Source of the DNA: Yoonia tamlensis
Lineage (GTDB): Bacteria; Pseudomonadota; Alphaproteobacteria; Rhodobacterales; Rhodobacteraceae
DNA: 64,000 nt
Reading direction: 5' to 3'
Assembly: GCF_900115105.1 (NCBI RefSeq)
Contig: NZ_FOYP01000001.1
Coordinates: 1,576,097 to 1,640,096, forward strand
The notes under the pieces are model-generated. The model worked only from the letters and a program-made list of their open reading frames with translations. It was not told where the DNA came from and searched no databases. This document shows, piece by piece, positions 16,815 to 25,037 of the stretch. Each line of letters opens with the position of its first letter. Within the stretch, counting starts at the first letter, position 1. Made by a program: the position numbers and the translations under genes.

Positions 16815-18158
16815 TCAAAGCCCACGAATGCTGGGGTTTCGCCATTTCTGGGCGGGCTCCACCATCAAATCATAAAGCGCCCAAACCAGCGCATCGACAC
16901 GGTCAGGCGACCCGCGCCCTGCGAATCCCTGCGTCGTCATCTGGCACATCTGGTCCTCAAGCTGCGCCAGCCCGCGCAGGTGTTGCACGCGGCCCTGCTC
17001 ATAAAGGGCGGCAATCGGTTCCGCCCGCGCGACTTTGCCCTTGGACGCATGCACCGACCGGTAAGACACCAGCGGGTCGACCTGCCGGATGACGGCTTCG
17101 ACCATATCGCCACCTTGATTGACCTCAGCCACAAGACGATCCGCCCCAAAACGGTCCATCGCATCAATCGCGGCACGCGCCCAGTCGGTTGGTCGGGCCG
17201 CAGACATCGACACATCCGCCAGAACATAAGCACGCCAATCCTGCGGTGGACCTTCCATGACGACACCTGCCACAACGATACCGCACTCATCTGACCCTTT
17301 GTGCGATGTGCCCGGTGGATCAATCGCCACGACAACGCGAGTGCAAACCGGATGATGATCGGTTTGCAAATTTGCCAGCTGATCCGTCCCCCAAAGCGCG
17401 CCTTCGACATCATCCAGCAGCGCACCGTCAATTTCTTGGCGGCCCAGCGACGTGCCCGCATAACGCGCTTCGATTTCAGTGAGAAAGCTTTGCGCAAGAT
17501 TGGCACGGTTGGCTTGGGTCGGCGCATGGGTTTGCACCGTGGAATCCAAAGCAAGCAATTCGCGCAACGCAGCCGTACGGCGCGGCGTGGTGGTCACACA
17601 GGCCTGTGGATGATCGCCAAGTCGCAAGCCGAACTGCAACATATCCCACGTGTCCCCCGCCTTGCGCCATTTTGCCAGCTCATCCGCCCAAAGCGCATCA
17701 AACTGCGGGCCGCGCAGGGATTCAGGCTCGTGCGCCGAAAACAGCTGGGCCTGCGCGCCATTGGGCCAGACCAGCAATCGCCGTGTTGCGATCCAGTCGG
17801 GGCGGCGATCCGGCGGACAAACCGCCATGATCCCGCTTTCACCAAACACCATGACCTCGCGGGCCTGATCCATGGTTTCGGCCACAATTGCCAAGCGGCG
17901 CGCGCGGCCCGGCACTGTGGGGCGCGGCCCTTCGACCATCGTGCGCACCCATTCGGCACCAGCGCGCGTTTTGCCCGCCCCGCGCCCGCCCAAGATCACC
18001 CATGTGCGCCAATCGCCAACAGGCGGCAACTGGTGCGGCAAGGCCCAGAATGCAAACATATAGGGCAGCGCCGCCACCTGCGCCTCTGTCAGCCCGTTGA
18101 TAAATTCAATCTGCGTCAAGCGCGGCGCGGATGCGATCAAGCTGGCCCCCGATGTCAT
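16815..18158 (-). CDS. GTA terminase large subunit (g2)
   Basis: A 447-residue packaging motor. Walker A is GGRGAGKT (residues 57-64) and the nuclease domain shows VVVAIDPPGTSHKGSDE with its metal-binding Asp. It cuts and pumps host DNA headful by headful; in GTAs it has lost phage-specific DNA recognition. I place the start at ATG 18158, which overlaps the 3' end of g1 by 53 bases; the frame stays open to 18266 but that extension would read through g1. Confidence 0.93.
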   Translation of the reverse strand: MTSGASLIASAPRLTQIEFINGLTEAQVAALPYMFAFWALPHQLPPVGDWRTWVILGGRGAGKTRAGAEWVRTMVEGPRPTVPGRARRLAIVAETMDQAREVMVFGESGIMAVCPPDRRPDWIATRRLLVWPNGAQAQLFSAHEPESLRGPQFDALWADELAKWRKAGDTWDMLQFGLRLGDHPQACVTTTPRRTAALRELLALDSTVQTHAPTQANRANLAQSFLTEIEARYAGTSLGRQEIDGALLDDVEGALWGTDQLANLQTDHHPVCTRVVVAIDPPGTSHKGSDECGIVVAGVVMEGPPQDWRAYVLADVSMSAARPTDWARAAIDAMDRFGADRLVAEVNQGGDMVEAVIRQVDPLVSYRSVHASKGKVARAEPIAALYEQGRVQHLRGLAQLEDQMCQMTTQGFAGRGSPDRVDALVWALYDLMVEPAQKWRNPSIRGL

Positions 18159-18432
18159 CGCGCAGGGCGTCATAGTCGATGGTTGTGTCGGGTTCGTTGG
18201 CTTGTTGCAGGGCATAAAACGCCTCCTCTGCGGCAAGCACCTTAAGATGTGCTGCCTGTAAATCACTGAGCTTGCTCAGGATGGCTTTGGGGGGGATGGC
18301 AGTGGCGGTTTCAATTTCCGCAATCATTTGCCGCAACAGATTACGGATCGAAAGATACAGCTCCGCAGTCTCGGCCACACGGGCCGCAGCATCATCAAAG
18401 GCGGCAGGCCCTTGATCGTCTAAATTATTCAT
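18106..18432 (-). CDS. GTA terminase small subunit (g1)
   Basis: A 108-residue acidic helical protein (MNNLDDQGPAAFDDAAARVA, then LYLSIRNLLRQMIAEIE and KLSDLQAAHLKVLAAEEAFY) in the position and size of RcGTA g1, a small terminase without a recognisable DNA-binding helix-turn-helix. It is the first gene of the GTA operon. The start at ATG 18432 lacks a strong ribosome site; the open frame to 18519 would begin inside the promoter region. Confidence 0.88.
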   Translation of the reverse strand: MNNLDDQGPAAFDDAAARVAETAELYLSIRNLLRQMIAEIETATAIPPKAILSKLSDLQAAHLKVLAAEEAFYALQQANEPDTTIDYDALRDDIGGQLDRIRAALDAD

Positions 18433-18469
18433 GTGGATTTTGCCTGTATTAGGCTTCCGTGTCCCCGAG

Positions 18470-18484
18470 AGGTGCCAAGCACCT
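18470..18484. promoter_or_regulatory. Palindrome in the GTA leader, candidate operator
   Basis: AGGTGC-CAA-GCACCT, a perfect 6-3-6 inverted repeat, 38 bases upstream of the g1 start and just downstream of the proposed promoter. It could be a site for the GTA activator GafA or another regulator, or a small leader hairpin. Confidence 0.35.
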
Positions 18485-18496
18485 TCTAGCAGGACC

Positions 18497-18526
18497 ACAA
18501 TAGGCATATCAGCGCCCAAAAGTCAA
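18497..18526 (-). promoter_or_regulatory. Candidate sigma70 promoter of the GTA operon
   Basis: On the minus strand TTGACT (18526-18521) is followed after 18 bases by TATTGT (18502-18497). The transcription start would fall near 18490, giving a leader of about 58 bases before g1. The match is fair, not strong. Confidence 0.35.
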
Positions 18527-18560
18527 TCAGCCGGGGGCCCATCTAAGCGCCCCCGGCTGA
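18527..18560 (-). terminator. Strong hairpin between mltG and the GTA operon
   Basis: A perfect 12-bp stem TCAGCCGGGGGC (18527-18538)/GCCCCCGGCTGA (18549-18560) with a 10-base loop. On the minus strand it is followed by TTGACTTTTG, a weak U-run. It lies 24 bases after the mltG stop, so it probably ends fab/mltG transcription before the GTA promoter. Confidence 0.65.
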
Positions 18561-18584
18561 CAAATAGTTAACCTTTACAAAGCC

Positions 18585-19742
18585 TTAATTGTCCGTGCTT
18601 TGCTCTGCTTCCAGCGCACGCCAACGGGCGACATTGCGGTTATGTTCGTCCAATGTGGTGGCAAACGCATGCCCGCCCGTGCCATCCGCCACAAAGAAAA
18701 TGAACGGCGTCGTGTCAGGATTTAGGGCAGCTTCGATGCTCGCACGGCCCGGGTTCGCAATCGGTGTCGGCGGCAGCCCGTCTATCACATAGGTGTTCCA
18801 CGGGGTTTCACCACGCAGCTCACTTTGGCGCAACCCACGGCCCAAGACGCCTTCGCCTTGGGTGATGCCGTAAATCACGGTCGGGTCCGTTTGCAGCTTC
18901 ATGCCTTGGTTCAAACGGTTGATAAAGACGCTGGCCACCTGACGGCGTTCTTCGGCAATACCTGTTTCTTTCTCGACAATACTGGCAAGGATCAACGCCT
19001 CTTCAGGGGATGCAAGCGGCAGGCCGTCAGCGCGTTCAGCCCAAGCAGTGGCAAGGATTGCGGCCTGACGTTCGGACATCTGCGTCACCAATGTAGAAAC
19101 GCGCATATCCGCCGCAATGTCATAGCTGTCGGGCGCAAGCGTGCCTTCGGGCGGGGCTTCGCTGACGTCGGCAACCAGCAAATCAATCGCGCCAAGCGCA
19201 TTTACGATCTGCCAGCTTGTTACCCCTTCGGCCAAAGAAACACGGTAGCGCGTATCCGACGATGCACGTACTTGGGTGTAGGCCTCGGGCGTTTCTTCGA
19301 TCTCCGGCTCGTAGCTGACCAGTTCGACAAAACGATTTGTCGCGGGGTCCAGTTCGCGCACCTGCACCTGCAACCGGTTGATCCCCACACGGTAGACGAC
19401 TTCGGTGCCGCAGGTATTTTGACCGCCACGGGTGACGATGCTGACAATTTCTTCCATTGAGGCCGCTTCAGGCACCAAAAAGCTGCCAGCCTTAAGCAGG
19501 CCGGATTTATTGGCATAATCTGCACCGGTCTCAAAGATGAACTCGGATGAAATTGCTTCGCGTTCGGCCAGATTTCCAGCCACGCGCGACATATTTGACC
19601 CCGGATCGACCTGAAAACAAATCGCCTGCGCCAACGGGCCGGGTGCGGAATATTGGCTAATGCCCCATCCGATTGCGCCAACCAGCAAGAACAGCGCGAC
19701 AATCATCAGGTTCAGAAAATTGGACGCGGTATGGCGCCACAT
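18585..19742 (-). CDS. mltG: Endolytic murein transglycosylase
   Basis: A 385-residue inner-membrane enzyme that cuts nascent glycan strands. An N-terminal membrane helix (NLMIVALFLLVGAIGWGI) is followed by the YceG/MltG domain with the catalytic Glu in ASIVEKETG, then LNQGMKLQTDPTVIYG and the C-terminal TPIANPGRASIEAALNP. ATG 19742 overlaps the fabF stop by one base (TGATG), so it is coupled to fabF; the frame open to 19844 is inside fabF. Confidence 0.95.
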   Translation of the reverse strand: MWRHTASNFLNLMIVALFLLVGAIGWGISQYSAPGPLAQAICFQVDPGSNMSRVAGNLAEREAISSEFIFETGADYANKSGLLKAGSFLVPEAASMEEIVSIVTRGGQNTCGTEVVYRVGINRLQVQVRELDPATNRFVELVSYEPEIEETPEAYTQVRASSDTRYRVSLAEGVTSWQIVNALGAIDLLVADVSEAPPEGTLAPDSYDIAADMRVSTLVTQMSERQAAILATAWAERADGLPLASPEEALILASIVEKETGIAEERRQVASVFINRLNQGMKLQTDPTVIYGITQGEGVLGRGLRQSELRGETPWNTYVIDGLPPTPIANPGRASIEAALNPDTTPFIFFVADGTGGHAFATTLDEHNRNVARWRALEAEQSTDN

Positions 19743-21004
19743 CAGCTGACCTTTCCGAACACGACGCTGGCATTTGTACCGCCAAAGCCGAATGAATTCG
19801 ACAAGGCGATGTCGATCTTGCGTTCGCGTTTCGCGTTGGCACATAGATCAACCGTGGTTTCCACAGCCGGATTGTCCAGATTGATTGTCGGCGGGGCCAC
19901 CTGATCGCGGATCGCAAGGATCGAGAAAATCGCCTCGATCGCGCCTGCGGCCCCCAAAAGATGCCCTGTTGCGGATTTTGTCGACGACATGGTCAGTTTG
20001 GCTGCGGCCTCTGGCCCGACAAGCCGTTCCACTGCACCCAATTCGATTGTGTCGGCCATGGTCGAAGTGCCGTGCGCGTTGACGTAATCAATCTGCGTCG
20101 GGTCAATGCCCGCATTGCGGCAGGCCGCGCGCATGGCGCGTTCGGCGCCTTCGTGATCAGGTGGCGGCGCCGTGATGTGATGCGCGTCACCGCTAAGACC
20201 GTAGCCCAGCACTTCGGCGTAAATACGCGCGCCGCGTGCCTTGGCGTGTTCGTATTCTTCGAGCACAACCATGCCCGCACCCTCGCCCATCACAAAACCA
20301 TCGCGGTCAGCGTCCCACGGGCGGCTGGCCTTTTGCGGGTCATCATTATGCTTTGTACTCAGTGCCTTACAGGCATTAAACCCCGCGATCCCGATTTCGC
20401 AGATTGCTGCCTCGGCGCCGCCTGCGATCATAACATCCGCATCGCCATGCTGGATCAGCCGCGATGCATCACCAATTGCATGGGCACCGGTTGAACAGGC
20501 GGTCACAACGGCGTGGTTGGGACCACGGAAACCGTATTTGATAGACACCTGACCGGAGATCAGGTTGATCAGCGCGCCTGGCACAAAGAACGGCGACACA
20601 CGGCGCGGGCCTTTTTCAGCCATCATCACGGCGGTATTTGCGATTGAATTCAGCCCGCCGATGCCCGACCCCATCATGACACCGGTGCGTTCCTGATCTT
20701 CGCGGTCCTGCGGCATCCAGCCAGCATCCTCGATCGCCTGCTGCGCTGCGGCCATGCCAAACAGGATAAAGGTGTCAACCTTACGCTGTTCTTTGGGTTC
20801 CATATATTTATCGGCGTTGAACGTGCCGTCGGTGCCATCACCAAGCGGCACCTCGCAGGCATATTGAGTGGTCAGCGCGCTTGGATCAAAGCCGGTAATG
20901 CGCCCTGCCCCTGATTGCCCCGCGAGAATACGTTCCCACGATTTTTCGACACCATCTGCCAGAGGTGTCACCAACCCCAAGCCCGTTACTACCACACGAC
21001 GCAT
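19742..21004 (-). CDS. fabF: 3-oxoacyl-ACP synthase II
   Basis: A 420-residue condensing enzyme of fatty acid elongation (adds malonyl-ACP to acyl-ACP). The thiolase-fold triad is complete: Cys in VTACSTGAHAIG, His in NAHGTSTMADTIELGAV, and Lys/His in STKSATGHLLGAAGA. Its usual upstream neighbour acpP is 1.7 kb away because two plus-strand genes lie between. Confidence 0.97.
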   Translation of the reverse strand: MRRVVVTGLGLVTPLADGVEKSWERILAGQSGAGRITGFDPSALTTQYACEVPLGDGTDGTFNADKYMEPKEQRKVDTFILFGMAAAQQAIEDAGWMPQDREDQERTGVMMGSGIGGLNSIANTAVMMAEKGPRRVSPFFVPGALINLISGQVSIKYGFRGPNHAVVTACSTGAHAIGDASRLIQHGDADVMIAGGAEAAICEIGIAGFNACKALSTKHNDDPQKASRPWDADRDGFVMGEGAGMVVLEEYEHAKARGARIYAEVLGYGLSGDAHHITAPPPDHEGAERAMRAACRNAGIDPTQIDYVNAHGTSTMADTIELGAVERLVGPEAAAKLTMSSTKSATGHLLGAAGAIEAIFSILAIRDQVAPPTINLDNPAVETTVDLCANAKRERKIDIALSNSFGFGGTNASVVFGKVS

Positions 21005-21164
21005 ATTCTGCCCTCACCTGATTGGCGTATTTGAACGCAGTGATAACCCAGCCTGTCAGGTCGGGGCAAGTGCGCGCAGAGATTCAGGTGGTTACCGCGC
21101 GAATCTTCACCGCAAATTAACAGATCAAAAGCGATAAATGCAGCGTATGAACAGGCTGGCGCAG

Positions 21165-21770
21165 ATGAACGCACGACTTCGGCAATACATCGTTTTACTT
21201 TTGCTGACCTGCTTTGCCGGTCGGGCCTGCGCAAATTGCGCGGTGATCAATACAATCGACAATCTGCACAGCGTCGAAACACGCCTGCTGCACAACCCCA
21301 ATTCGCCACTTTTCATCTCCGAGATTCGCTATCTCACCAGTCAGGCCCGCCAGCTAAGCGGGTCTTCCATCACAGAAGGAATCGGCGCAAACCCGATGTC
21401 CGAAAAAGGGGCGGCGCTTCTCTATTTTATCTACTACGCGAAAAAGCTCACGCTTGAGGTCAGTATCGACGAACCGAATACTGCCATGCGGCATCTACAA
21501 AATCCGCAGGTCCTAGAAAATATGGCAACAGTCGGCACTTACCTGAATTCAATGCGCTGCACCGAGGCGCAGATTGCCAGCGCCGAAAAGCTGCCGATCG
21601 TCGTCTCGGACCAGATTGATATTGATCTGCTGGTCGCGCGCGCCTTTGTGACGGCGGCGTTTAGCATGCGCAATATCGCAATTGTGCTGGTGATCGCGCT
21701 TTGCCTTCTGGTCTGGTCGTACCTGCGGCAACCGGAAAATACGCGGATAAGGCAGGCAAAACGCGATTGA
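21165..21770 (+). CDS. Membrane protein, paralogue of the PilZ receptor's sensory half
   Basis: About 201 residues: a signal peptide (NARLRQYIVLLLLTCFAGRA), a helical periplasmic part starting CANCAVINTIDNLHSVETRLL, and a C-terminal membrane helix (NIAIVLVIALCLLVWSY) followed by a short basic tail. The periplasmic start is clearly related to that of the next gene (NCLVIAVLDSMHSVEQRLA), but the PilZ domain is missing. I prefer ATG 21165, which lines up with the start of the paralogue; ATGs at 21138 and 21147 are alternatives. Family not recognised. Confidence 0.75.
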   Translation: MNARLRQYIVLLLLTCFAGRACANCAVINTIDNLHSVETRLLHNPNSPLFISEIRYLTSQARQLSGSSITEGIGANPMSEKGAALLYFIYYAKKLTLEVSIDEPNTAMRHLQNPQVLENMATVGTYLNSMRCTEAQIASAEKLPIVVSDQIDIDLLVARAFVTAAFSMRNIAIVLVIALCLLVWSYLRQPENTRIRQAKRD

Positions 21771-21847
21771 TCCGCCATACGCGGCTTGCTTTATCGTTTC
21801 TTAACGCACTGCCGCTTATCGTTGGCCCACCCAAAATGGGAATGACG

Positions 21848-22684
21848 ATGGCCCGTGGTTTACGCATTTATTTTGCTGTTCTTTTGCTTTTGCTTGGCAC
21901 GCAGTCCGCGCGCGCGAACTGTCTTGTGATCGCTGTTCTTGATAGTATGCACAGCGTTGAACAGCGTCTGGCGCGGGGCGACGACAGCCCCGATCTTGCT
22001 GCCGACATTTTGTTCTTGCAACGCGAACTGGCGCTGGTTGCGGATCTGGATCTGACCGATGCGGTCGGGCCTGCCAATCTGGCCGCGTTTGAAACCTTTG
22101 TGGACAATACCGCAGTTTTCATACGCATATATCTGCGCGGCGATGCGGTTGTTGCGCGCGCGCATTTAAGAACCCGCGCAGTTGCCGACAATCTGCACGC
22201 GGTCGCCGCACGGCTGCCCTATCTGCGCTGTGATGCGCCGCCAAATGCGACCCCGGATCTGCCCGCCGATGAAACCGGATCAAACCTGTCTGGCGTTGCG
22301 CTAAACTTCAGCCTGAACCTGCGCCGGATATTGGGTGTGCTTGCCGCGCTGATCGGTGTTTTCTTGACAGTTTTCACGGGGTTCCATTTGCGGGCGCGCA
22401 AGCATCGGCGCGAAAAACGGCACCGTATCCACTACCCCACCAGCTATGAGGCGATGAACAGCACATTTGACGGCGTTCTTCTTGATGTGAGCGCCGCAGG
22501 CGTGAAACTGCGCCATGACCCGATGCATCCGCTGACAATCGGCGCCAAGGTCAAGGTGCGTATTCTGGACACATGGACCGCCGGAACCATCCAATGGGCG
22601 AACCCGAATTACAGCGGGATCCTGTTCAGCCACCCGATGAACACACGCGAGGTTCTCAAACTTGTGCGCGCACCAAAGACATAG
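21848..22684 (+). CDS. Membrane-anchored PilZ-domain protein, putative c-di-GMP receptor
   Basis: About 278 residues: signal peptide (MARGLRIYFAVLLLLLGTQS), a helical periplasmic domain with cysteines near both ends, a transmembrane helix (LGVLAALIGVFLTVFTGFH) and a cytoplasmic PilZ domain. The PilZ domain has the RxxxR element (RREKRHRIHYP) and the DxSxxG element (LLDVSAAGVKL), both needed to bind cyclic di-GMP. The ATG at 21848 has GGGA seven bases upstream; ATGs at 21842 and 21836 are alternatives. It lies 77 bases after its paralogue. Input and output are unknown. Confidence 0.82.
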   Translation: MARGLRIYFAVLLLLLGTQSARANCLVIAVLDSMHSVEQRLARGDDSPDLAADILFLQRELALVADLDLTDAVGPANLAAFETFVDNTAVFIRIYLRGDAVVARAHLRTRAVADNLHAVAARLPYLRCDAPPNATPDLPADETGSNLSGVALNFSLNLRRILGVLAALIGVFLTVFTGFHLRARKHRREKRHRIHYPTSYEAMNSTFDGVLLDVSAAGVKLRHDPMHPLTIGAKVKVRILDTWTAGTIQWANPNYSGILFSHPMNTREVLKLVRAPKT

Positions 22685-22692
22685 CCGGTCCA

Positions 22693-22723
22693 ACAAAAAA
22701 CGGCGCCCGAAACGGACGCCGTT
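22693..22723 (-). terminator. Intrinsic terminator of acpP
   Basis: AACGGCG-C-CCG (22699-22709)/CGG-A-CGCCGTT (22713-22723), an 11-position stem with one mismatch and an AAA loop. Read on the minus strand it is followed by TTTTTT. It separates the convergent PilZ gene and acpP. Confidence 0.85.
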
Positions 22724-22746
22724 CTAGATCAATCAGACCAATGGGC

Positions 22747-22980
22747 TTATTGCGCGCCGTTGATGAATTTAACCGCGTCACCAAATGTCTGGATCGTTTC
22801 GGCCGCATCATCAGGGATTTCAATCCCGAATTCTTCTTCAAAAGCCATAACCAGCTCAACTGTATCAAGGCTGTCTGCGCCCAGATCGTCGATGAAAGAC
22901 GCTGTTTCTGTTACTTTATCTTCTTCAACACCAAGATGCTCTACTACGATCTTGCGTACGCGGTCTGCAACGTCGCTCAT
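22747..22980 (-). CDS. acpP: Acyl carrier protein
   Basis: A 77-residue acidic ACP carrying fatty acyl chains on a phosphopantetheine at S37 ([19 protein letters not shown]). The start at 22980 has AGGAATTTGAC upstream; the frame continues further but is not ACP. Its promoter probably lies in the 193-base gap after fabG. Confidence 0.97.
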   Translation of the reverse strand: MSDVADRVRKIVVEHLGVEEDKVTETASFIDDLGADSLDTVELVMAFEEEFGIEIPDDAAETIQTFGDAVKFINGAQ

Positions 22981-23090
22981 GTCAAATTCCTCATGTCTTT
23001 CTGGGCAGTTGCCCGTTCTAATTTGGGCTTGCGCCCGACTTAATCTTTCCCCTCGCGGGGTTTCACCGATCTGCGCCACAAACATCCGAC

Positions 23091-23100
23091 GTGACGTCAC
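23091..23100. promoter_or_regulatory. Perfect palindrome upstream of acpP
   Basis: GTGACGTCAC, 111 bases upstream of the acpP start in the fabG-acpP gap. It may be a transcription factor site; no regulator can be assigned. Confidence 0.25.
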
Positions 23101-23173
23101 ATGCGCTTTTTCGGCAAATCTGGATGGCCTATAGCAGAGAAATCCGCTTAGGCAAACGGTTTCATGCCCATCA

Positions 23174-23911
23174 TTAAAGCATGGCCATCCCGCCGTTCAC
23201 ATGCAAGGTGGTGCCGGTCACATAAGCGGCCTCTTGACTAGAAAGATACAGCACTGCCGCTGCGATCTCGTCTGCGTTGCCCATGCGGCCTGCCGGAACT
23301 TGCGTCAGAATGCCTGCCTTTTGATCATCTGTCAGTTTATCGGTCATTGCAGTGGTGATAAACCCGGGTGCCACGCAGTTCACGGTGATCCCGCGGCTGG
23401 CAACCTCGTAGGCGATGGATTTCGACATGCCGACAACACCGGCCTTTGACGCCGCATAGTTTGCCTGACCAGGGTTTCCGGTGGCCCCCACGACGGATGA
23501 AATATTCACAATCCGCCCCCAGCGCGATTTCATCATGCCACGGATCACGCCTTTGCACAGGCGCATGGTTGATGTCAGGTTCACATCCAGCACCGATGAC
23601 CATTCATCATCCGACATGCGCATAAAAATATTGTCGCGGGTGATGCCTGCGTTATTGACCAGAATATCCACCGATCCCATCGCATCCGCTGCCTGTTTTG
23701 GCAGCGCTGTGACGGCCTCTGCATCGCTTAGGTTACAGGGCAGCACATGCGCGCGGTCGCCCAGTTCGGCGGCCAGCGCCTCGAGCGGGGCAACGCGTGT
23801 GCCAGACAGCGCAACAGTTGCACCAGCCGCATGAAGCGCCTTGGCAATCGCGCCGCCAATCCCGCCAGAAGCCCCTGTAATCAGGACATTTTTTCCATTC
23901 AAATCAAACAT
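23174..23911 (-). CDS. fabG: 3-oxoacyl-ACP reductase
   Basis: A 245-residue short-chain dehydrogenase that reduces 3-oxoacyl-ACP with NADPH. It has the cofactor motif [12 protein letters not shown], and the catalytic Ser plus Tyr-x3-Lys in ISSVVGATG and YAASKAG. The ATG at 23911 follows GAAGGA; it is 10 bases after the fabD stop, so fabD-fabG is one operon. Confidence 0.97.
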   Translation of the reverse strand: MFDLNGKNVLITGASGGIGGAIAKALHAAGATVALSGTRVAPLEALAAELGDRAHVLPCNLSDAEAVTALPKQAADAMGSVDILVNNAGITRDNIFMRMSDDEWSSVLDVNLTSTMRLCKGVIRGMMKSRWGRIVNISSVVGATGNPGQANYAASKAGVVGMSKSIAYEVASRGITVNCVAPGFITTAMTDKLTDDQKAGILTQVPAGRMGNADEIAAAVLYLSSQEAAYVTGTTLHVNGGMAML

Positions 23912-23921
23912 ATATTTTCCT

Positions 23922-24860
23922 TCAAGCATTCAACGCGGCAACGGCTGCGGCCACATCATCAGGGGTGCCAACAGCCGCGGCTGTCAGGCTGCGGTCGATC
24001 CGTTTGACCATACCACATAGCGCCTTGCCAGCGCCAATTTCATAGACTTCCGTGACCCCTTGCGCGGCCATATAGCTGACACTTTCGCGCCAGCGCACAG
24101 ATCCGGTGACCTGTTCCACAAGCAGCGACCGAATCGTTGCAGGGTCGGTCACGGCGCTGGCTTCGACATTGGCAACAAGCGGCACTGTGGGCGCGTCAAT
24201 CGCGACACCGTCCAGCGCCTTCGCCATTGCTTCAGCGGCGGGGGCCATCAGGGCACAGTGGAACGGCGCGCTTACCGGCAATAGCAATGCACGTTTGGCG
24301 CCTTTTTCCTTGGCAATGACAGTGGCGCGTTCCACGGCATCTTTATGCCCTGAAACAACCACCTGCCCTGGATCATTGTCATTGGCAGCCTGACAGATTT
24401 CGCCTTGCGCAGCCTCGGCCGCAACAGCGGCCACGGTTTCGAAATCAAGCCCCAGAATTGCGGCCATCGCGCCAACGCCAACCGGCACTGCCTCTTGCAT
24501 GGCGGTGCCGCGCAGACGCAACAGGCGTGCGGTATCGGCAATGCTGATCGCGCCCGCAGCGGCAAGCGCGGAATATTCGCCCAGTGAATGCCCAGCGACA
24601 AATTGCGCCGCTGTGATGGCAACGCCTTCGGCCTCTAGCGCGCGCATCGCGGCAAGCGAGGTGGCCATCAACGCAGGCTGCGCATTTGCGGTCAGCGTCA
24701 GATCGGCAATATCGCCTTCCCAAATCAGCTGCGACAGTTTTTCGCCCAAGGCGTCGTCCACCTCGTCATAAACGGCTCGTGCGGCGGGATAGGCATCGGC
24801 CAATGCCTTTCCCATCCCGATTGTCTGTGCCCCTTGGCCCGGAAATACGAATGCGCGCAT
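23922..24860 (-). CDS. fabD: Malonyl-CoA:ACP transacylase
   Basis: A 312-residue enzyme that loads malonate onto ACP. The nucleophile is S92 in GHSLGEY, with the second catalytic His in VSAPFHCALM and the N-terminal FPGQGAQTIGMG. First gene of the fabD-fabG unit. Confidence 0.97.
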   Translation of the reverse strand: MRAFVFPGQGAQTIGMGKALADAYPAARAVYDEVDDALGEKLSQLIWEGDIADLTLTANAQPALMATSLAAMRALEAEGVAITAAQFVAGHSLGEYSALAAAGAISIADTARLLRLRGTAMQEAVPVGVGAMAAILGLDFETVAAVAAEAAQGEICQAANDNDPGQVVVSGHKDAVERATVIAKEKGAKRALLLPVSAPFHCALMAPAAEAMAKALDGVAIDAPTVPLVANVEASAVTDPATIRSLLVEQVTGSVRWRESVSYMAAQGVTEVYEIGAGKALCGMVKRIDRSLTAAAVGTPDDVAAAVAALNA

Positions 24861-25037
24861 GCGACCTCTCCCTTTTGATCACGGTTTGCGCCTAGGCTTA
24901 CCCTGCGGCGCGCAAGCGCACAAGCGAACCCTCATGTGATCGTGACCGCACAAATCCCATGCACAGGCACACATACGCGGCAGTTTGCGCGAATCCTTTG
25001 CCCTGCTAGCCTGTGGTAAATTATTCCGGAGATTGCG

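Noticed and set aside
4362-18560. The phage-like cluster as an ordinary prophage
   Set aside because: No integrase, repressor, replication or lysis genes and no attachment sites; gene order and sizes are those of RcGTA.
18569-18590. TTAACC...CTTAA near the mltG stop as a CtrA site
   Set aside because: CtrA sites need TTAA-N7-TTAA; the spacing here is 13 bases and part of it is inside mltG.
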